From the NCBI RefSeq assembly GCF_022836875.1, contig NZ_CP090376.1, positions 2,790,001-2,854,000 on the forward strand: a stretch of 64,000 bases of DNA, in the 5' to 3' direction. The position numbers were made by a program, and so were the translations under genes. Position 1 is the first letter of the stretch. Every line of letters begins with the position of its first letter. Positions 59,764 through 64,000 of this stretch are shown here, in pieces. The notes beneath the pieces are model-generated. The model did no database searches, was not told the origin of the DNA, and worked only from the letters and a program-made list of their open reading frames with translations. This stretch comes from Flavobacterium enshiense. GTDB lineage: Bacteria; Bacteroidota; Bacteroidia; Flavobacteriales; Flavobacteriaceae.

Positions 59764-60102
59764 ATGGTTAAAAATATTTTAGCTTTTTTAGGTGTTTTAC
59801 TTTTAATTTTTGAAGCCTATGGCTATATTCAAAATGAAAGAATAACTGGAAAATATTGGCAAAACATAGAAAAAGTAAAAGTTGGGATGACATTAGAAGA
59901 AGCTAGAAAAATTATTGGCGATTCTCAATATGAATCTTGGACACAGGATAATAAGTCTGGAGAAATAATTATATCAAAAAATACTAACGGAAAAATATCG
60001 TATGCGATTGAATATGATATGGTTTTTGGTGCTTCAGACAACCCGAAAATATATTTTAACCCAAATACACTAATTGTAACAGAAATTTCAAAAGGAGAAT
60101 AA
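59764..60102 (+). CDS. BamE/SmpA-like membrane-anchored protein
   Basis: 112 aa. N-terminal membrane segment (ILAFLGVLLLIFEAYGYI), then WQNIEKVKVGMTLEEARKIIGDSQ, the usual opening of SmpA/OmlA (BamE) domains in which VGMTxxEAxxxLG leads into the first helix, and strands to the end. Likely acts in the envelope, but many such domains are unrelated to the Bam complex. Good family-level match, uncertain role. Confidence 0.7.
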   Translation: MVKNILAFLGVLLLIFEAYGYIQNERITGKYWQNIEKVKVGMTLEEARKIIGDSQYESWTQDNKSGEIIISKNTNGKISYAIEYDMVFGASDNPKIYFNPNTLIVTEISKGE

Positions 60103-60125
60103 AAAGGAAATAAAACCGAACGGCT

Positions 60126-60251
60126 AACAGCGGTTTTAAGAAATTGGGGTTTTAGGGCTTAATGAAACGGTCTTTTTGTATATTTGACTTCACTCCTATC
60201 GGAATGGTTTGGGAACAAAAATCCCCAACTTCTTAAAGCCGGCGGGACGTT
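60126..60251 (+). repeat. attC-like site 75 (class A)
   Basis: 126 bp. Arms TTTTAAGAAATTGGGG / CCCCAACTTCTTAAAG. -7 TATATTTG at 60179-60186. Confidence 0.88.
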
Positions 60252-60272
60252 AGCGGAAACCTTTGAAAAACG

Positions 60273-60887
60273 ATGCGAAAACATAGCAGAAAAATTTTTT
60301 ATTCGCCTGGATTGATTAGCATAATTTTACTGCCAATTATGTGTATTCTTTTTTTAAAAAGTAGAGACGCATTTACCCAATATGGTTCAATAACTTTAGC
60401 TACTTGGGATGGCAAAATTTTCTATAATGAAATAACTACTTTCTTAAATTCTAAAAAATTTACAAAAGTCACTTTAACGGGAGATTATGATTCTGACAAG
60501 ATAAAACTAATTAATTCTAAAAAAGAAATACAAAGATTAATAAGTACTAAAGATTCAATAAATGGAATACAATTTCATTTTGACGAAAAGTCAAAATATT
60601 GGTCATATGTAAAAGTTGTAGAAATTCTACAAGACGAGAACGCACAGTTTTATGTCCCATATAAAAATGATATTTGGTTTACCAATCCAAAACTTCCCAA
60701 AAAAGAAACAAAAACTTTCGTGTGTGGAAATACCGTAAATATGGCTTACGTAAGTGAAAAACCAAATTTTAATTTAGATATAATCCAAAATATTGTAAAA
60801 AAATATTATCTGATAATTATTATATATTTACTGATGGTTTATTTCACAATTAGAAAAATTTACAGCTTGAATAAAGGCATCCGCTAA
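60273..60887 (+). CDS. Two-TM periplasmic-domain protein, duplicated copy 2
   Basis: 204 aa, near-identical to 10911-11525, followed by the same class C attC type. The cassette start is GTTAGCGGAAACC here against GTTAGCGAAAACC in copy 1; only this copy pairs with the end GGCATCCGCTAAC at position 8. Stop TAA in the attC box. Confidence 0.7.
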   Translation: MRKHSRKIFYSPGLISIILLPIMCILFLKSRDAFTQYGSITLATWDGKIFYNEITTFLNSKKFTKVTLTGDYDSDKIKLINSKKEIQRLISTKDSINGIQFHFDEKSKYWSYVKVVEILQDENAQFYVPYKNDIWFTNPKLPKKETKTFVCGNTVNMAYVSEKPNFNLDIIQNIVKKYYLIIIIYLLMVYFTIRKIYSLNKGIR

Positions 60888-61012
60888 CAGCAGTTTGCAG
60901 CAAGTGGGGCTTTAAGGCTTAATTTATTGTTGGTTTTGTGTTTGTAAACTTAATCTTAAATTGATACTTTTGGGAAAATAATTCCCCACCTGCAGCAAGC
61001 TGGCGGGACGTT
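60886..61012 (+). repeat. attC-like site 76 (class C)
   Basis: 127 bp. Arms GTTTGCAGCAAGTGGGG / CCCCACCTGCAGCAAG. -33 TTTG at 60941-60944, -7 TACTTTTG at 60965-60972. Confidence 0.87.
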
Positions 61013-61046
61013 AGGCGTCACTTTGACAAAACGAAATCTAAAAAGT

Positions 61047-61592
61047 ATGATTGATAAAGAAAGACGAAAAAAATTAGCCTATCATCTAAGACATTTATCA
61101 ATAGGATTAATAACTAATGATGAATTTGAAAACTATATATTAGACGATGTAAGCTTTGGCTGGTTGCCGGAACAATATTATAGAGCAAAGGAAGCTAAAC
61201 TTGATGATCCAATAATCCAACCTATGCTTGAATTAAGTTGGTGTTTATATAGTAGCTTAAAAGAATACAAATTAGAAGGTAAAAACAAACTTACTAACGA
61301 ACAATTAAAAGAAATAGCTAAATATATTTTGTTTTTGAATTCTGATAATGAATATGAGTGGCCATATTATGACTTTATAAATCCACAAATTAAATCTTCA
61401 TTTAGGGAAGATATTGCCAACCTTTTATCCTTTGGAAAATATTACAAAAACAAAATGGACGAAAAAGAAAAGGAGTTTGCTGAAATGCAAAAAATGGGAG
61501 ATTATGATTATTGGCCATTCATAAGTAAGGAACAATACGAAGAACAGCTAAAACATCAACCATTCTTGACGGAAAGAAAAGCGAACGCCTAA
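61047..61592 (+). CDS. Hypothetical soluble helical protein
   Basis: 181 aa from ATG 61047. Basic N terminus (DKERRKKLAYHLRHLSIG), acidic helical middle (FENYILDDVSFGWLPEQYYR), and a charged C-terminal helix (KNKMDEKEKEFAEMQKMG). DYDYWPFISKEQYEEQ recalls a segment of small immunity-like proteins. Cytoplasmic. Stop TAA in the attC box. Confidence 0.62.
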   Translation: MIDKERRKKLAYHLRHLSIGLITNDEFENYILDDVSFGWLPEQYYRAKEAKLDDPIIQPMLELSWCLYSSLKEYKLEGKNKLTNEQLKEIAKYILFLNSDNEYEWPYYDFINPQIKSSFREDIANLLSFGKYYKNKMDEKEKEFAEMQKMGDYDYWPFISKEQYEEQLKHQPFLTERKANA

Positions 61593-61749
61593 CAGCGGTT
61601 TTGTGCAAGCGGGGTTTTAGGGATTTATCGGTAATGGTCAGTGTTTGCACTTCTCTCCTATTTTTCAGCTTTTTTCTTTCAGTCTTTTCGGTATATTTGT
61701 AAACATCAGTAATAAAAATCCCCGCCTGACACAAAGCCGGCGGGACGTT
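61591..61749 (+). repeat. attC-like site 77 (class B)
   Basis: 159 bp. Arms TTTTGTGCAAGCGGGG / CCCCGCCTGACACAAAG. -7 TATATTTG at 61692-61699. Confidence 0.87.
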
Positions 61750-61797
61750 ACCAGCAATTTTTTAAAAACACGGAAAAATTCATATGTCGAAAAAAAC

Positions 61798-62409
61798 ATG
61801 AAAAAAGCACTTTACATTCTGTTCGTCTTAATAGTTTCATGTTCAAATTTAAAATCCACACAAACTGGAGATTTACAACTGGAAATTCTTGAATCAGCTG
61901 TGAATGACAATACAAATATTGACGCACAGATTCTAAATAAAACCAAGAAGGATTATTATCTACTTTTAGACACTGCAAGTTTCCATCATAAACTAAATTT
62001 CTATGAGGAAAAATCTCTACTATATTCTATGGGAATTAATATGTATGATGAAAACAATAATTACATTCCTCAAGCATTAAAAGATAATTGCGAAAATGTT
62101 ACCACAAATGAGAAAAAAAAATTTACTACAAGAGATATTTTAAAAATTCGACAGGGCCAAACAATCAAAATAAAAATACCTTTTAAAATAAGGTATATTG
62201 TAAACGAATATTGTCAAATAGGTTATCAAACTGAACTTATGAAAAAAGGAACAAAATATTATTTACAACTTATTTCATATGAGCCAAATGAATACGTAAA
62301 AACATTACTTTCAAACGAAGTTAAAGATTCGTTGAAAAATTTAAACTACGAACTATATGACCGCACAATATTATCAAACAAAGTGCGCTTAAATTTTGAT
62401 ATAAAATAA
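61798..62409 (+). CDS. Lipoprotein, unknown function
   Basis: 203 aa from ATG 61798. Lipobox IVSC (Cys near residue 15). The mature part is strand-rich (DLQLEILESAVNDNTNIDAQI, YLLLDTASFHHKLNF) with an even spacing of strands suggesting an Ig-like fold, and has KIRQGQTIKIKIPFKIRYI, typical of intracellular-proteinase-inhibitor-like or DUF4352-like beta sandwiches. Envelope lipoprotein. Confidence 0.66.
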   Translation: MKKALYILFVLIVSCSNLKSTQTGDLQLEILESAVNDNTNIDAQILNKTKKDYYLLLDTASFHHKLNFYEEKSLLYSMGINMYDENNNYIPQALKDNCENVTTNEKKKFTTRDILKIRQGQTIKIKIPFKIRYIVNEYCQIGYQTELMKKGTKYYLQLISYEPNEYVKTLLSNEVKDSLKNLNYELYDRTILSNKVRLNFDIK

Positions 62410-62419
62410 AACTGCTGGT

Positions 62420-62545
62420 AACAGCGGTTTTAAGAAATTGGGGTTTCGGTATTTAATGGGACGGTCTTTTTGTATATTTGACTTCAGTCCTAATGGAATG
62501 GTTCGGGAACAAAAATCCCCAACTTCTTAAAGCCGGCGGGACGTT
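62420..62545 (+). repeat. attC-like site 78 (class A)
   Basis: 126 bp. Arms TTTTAAGAAATTGGGG / CCCCAACTTCTTAAAG. -7 TATATTTG at 62473-62480. Confidence 0.88.
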
Positions 62546-62568
62546 AACGGCAAGCTGGAAAAAACGAT

Positions 62569-63075
62569 ATGAAAAGAAACCAAATCTTTCTAATATTTCT
62601 CTTTTTGACGGAAATAAGTTTTGCGCAAAAATTAGATTTTGACAAAATAAAATTTAATGATTTGGGGTTCTATTCTTCTAAAAACCAAATAATAGAAAAA
62701 CTTGGAATCCCAAAAAAAGAATACATTGTCAACTATGAATGTGGTGATTTTTCTACTGAAGAACAAGGCGAAATATATTATAGTTTAGATTACGGAAGTA
62801 TAAGGTTTACTGGTAATGAAAATGTAAAATATGTTATTGAAATAATAGATTTTAAAAATGACAAATCTTTAATTCTATATTATCAAAAACACAAACTAAC
62901 TAGTGAAACAACATTAAATGAATTGCTAAACATATTTGGTAAAGAGATTATTCAACAATTAGAAGACAAATCAAATGGTACATTTATTATTCAACATCCT
63001 GAATATGATAATGGGATAAGAATTGAAATAAAAAAAGGAAAGCTAATAAGATTGGAATATTGGTCTCCTTGCTAA
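62569..63075 (+). CDS. Secreted protein, homologue of 8100-8606
   Basis: 168 aa with signal peptide (IFLIFLFLTEISFAQ). Shares LDFDKIKFNDLGFYSSKNQI, YECGDFSTEEQG and the last WSPC with the paralogue at 8100. Both cassettes use the termini GTTAACGGCAAGCTG / CAGCCAGCCGTTAAC, so they stem from one cassette despite clear divergence of the proteins. Confidence 0.72.
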   Translation: MKRNQIFLIFLFLTEISFAQKLDFDKIKFNDLGFYSSKNQIIEKLGIPKKEYIVNYECGDFSTEEQGEIYYSLDYGSIRFTGNENVKYVIEIIDFKNDKSLILYYQKHKLTSETTLNELLNIFGKEIIQQLEDKSNGTFIIQHPEYDNGIRIEIKKGKLIRLEYWSPC

Positions 63076-63088
63076 ACAGCCAGCCGTT

Positions 63089-63245
63089 AACAGCGGTTTT
63101 ATGAAATGGCGGGGTTTGGTGATTTTTTGGAATGGCTTGGTGCTTTTATTTCTTCTTTTCATTCAGCCTTTTTCTTTCTAACTTTCGGTATATTTGTAAA
63201 CATCAGTAATAAAATTCCGCCACTTCATAAAGCCGGCGGGACGTT
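63089..63245 (+). repeat. attC-like site 79 (class B)
   Basis: 157 bp. Arms TTTTATGAAATGGCGG / CCGCCACTTCATAAAG. -7 TATATTTG at 63189-63196. Confidence 0.87.
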
Positions 63246-63267
63246 AGTGGCAAGCTTAAAAAACGAG

Positions 63268-63924
63268 ATGAAAAACCTACTATATTTAATAACCATACTT
63301 ACTCTTTTTAGCTGTAATGAAAAGTCAAAATCTTTAGCTAAACAAAAAGTAGAAATCAAAAAAGAAAGTAAATATTCAGGATTACTCAAAAAGTTTGAGA
63401 ATATTTCTTTTGATACTTTAAAAATATTCTCTGAAGAGAATTTCAAAAAATTTAAAGGCCAAGAACTTGATAGTTTAGATGTTATTTTGTTTCCAAAAGA
63501 AATAGCCGAACATCATTTCATAGATCCTCCAGGTATATTTGCTTGCTATAAATTTTCAATTGATTCTTCTAGAATTGGATTAATCGCAAGAACTCCTTCT
63601 GAATATTTACCTTCTTCAATTAAATTGTTTGTCTATAACAAAGAAAAAGATAAGATAACTCAATATATAGAATTAAGTGAAAGCATTGGAGATGCAGGAG
63701 ATGTTTTAGAAAAAACTGCGTGGTTATTCAAAACTCAGAAGAAAGATTTTCAATCTTTAGTTTGGGTTCGTGAAAGTCATTACAATAGTGTTGAAGATGA
63801 AAATGATACAACAATTGTACGTTGGGACTCTCATTATCTAATTGATTTATCAAAACCAAAATTTGATACTATTAATAAAATTTCAAAGTTTCTTTCCCAA
63901 GAATTTAAAAACTTATTGAAATAA
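63268..63924 (+). CDS. Lipoprotein, unknown function
   Basis: 218 aa from ATG 63268; longer readings run back into attC. Lipobox LFSC (Cys near residue 15), then a Lys-rich linker and a domain with FPKEIAEHHFIDPPGIFACYKF, FVYNKEKDKITQYIEL and SLVWVRESHYNSVEDENDTTI. Envelope lipoprotein; family not recognised. Last gene of the window. Confidence 0.67.
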   Translation: MKNLLYLITILTLFSCNEKSKSLAKQKVEIKKESKYSGLLKKFENISFDTLKIFSEENFKKFKGQELDSLDVILFPKEIAEHHFIDPPGIFACYKFSIDSSRIGLIARTPSEYLPSSIKLFVYNKEKDKITQYIELSESIGDAGDVLEKTAWLFKTQKKDFQSLVWVRESHYNSVEDENDTTIVRWDSHYLIDLSKPKFDTINKISKFLSQEFKNLLK

Positions 63925-63936
63925 AAGCCTGCCACT

Positions 63937-64000
63937 AACAGCGGTTTTCTGCAATGGCGGGTTTAGGGATTTATTTGGGATGGCTAGTGTTTGTATTTCT
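63937..64000 (+). repeat. attC-like site 80, cut by window end
   Basis: Left half only: AACAGCGGTTTTCTGCAATGGCGG, same arm class as sites 8, 43, 48 and 54. The array therefore continues to the right. Confidence 0.85.

Noticed and set aside
403-64000. Interpretation of the repeats as transposon-derived MITEs.
   Set aside because: No target-site duplications flank the repeats, both ends are different from each other, and each cassette's outer sequence pairs with its own other end, which fits site-specific recombination instead.

Overview
The window is AT-rich DNA, almost certainly from a member of the Bacteroidota and probably a Flavobacterium-like organism. The evidence is the Flavobacteriia-type promoter motif TAnnTTTG, A-rich translation starts with little Shine-Dalgarno sequence, and many signal peptides ending in -AQ, -SQ or -GQ. 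Species cannot be read from the sequence.

The whole 64 kb is one integron-like gene-cassette array. I find 79 complete copies and one truncated copy of a 121-160 bp imperfect palindrome. Each begins AACAGCGG (rarely AACAGCAG, AACAAGGG or AACAGTGG) and ends GGGACGTT. These behave as attC sites: the two arms covary, the outer boxes read YAAC...GTTR, and each interval between sites carries one gene (occasionally two) pointing toward the site on its 3' side. The only reverse-strand gene I accept is the oxidoreductase at 3329-4066, divergent from its HxlR regulator inside one cassette. There is no integrase or attI in the window; the orientation predicts they lie to the left of position 1.

Three features go beyond the usual description of a cassette array. 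(1) The 5' end of each cassette is complementary to its own 3' end over about 15 nt, is different from cassette to cassette, and usually has a fixed A:C mismatch at position 11. (2) Every complete site carries a TAnnTTTG -7 promoter element in its loop, facing the next gene, and the sequence varies mainly at the two n positions. Several sites also carry a hairpin plus T-tract just before it, so a site may be terminator, promoter and recombination site at once. (3) The stop codon of eleven genes is the TAA of the site's own TAAC box.

Gene content is mostly short proteins of unknown function, a large share being lipoproteins, secreted proteins or small membrane proteins. Recognisable products are an F420-type NADP oxidoreductase with its HxlR regulator, two M23 peptidase lipoproteins, a retropepsin-like protease, an Imm53 immunity protein, an Mrr restriction endonuclease, a uracil-DNA-glycosylase-like protein, a RibD/DHFR-fold reductase, a HEPN-like protein with a membrane partner, an SDR dehydrogenase, DUF5958 and BamE-like proteins. 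Two genes are decayed (29277-29696 with two stop codons; an HXXEE membrane protein at 55580-56328 with a frameshift). One cassette (51371-51744) has no evident gene. Six cassettes are present twice as near-identical copies, and two of those pairs carry different attC spacers. Two apparently identical IS3-family elements (1227-2537 and 40778-42088) sit exactly 18 nt inside two different cassettes.
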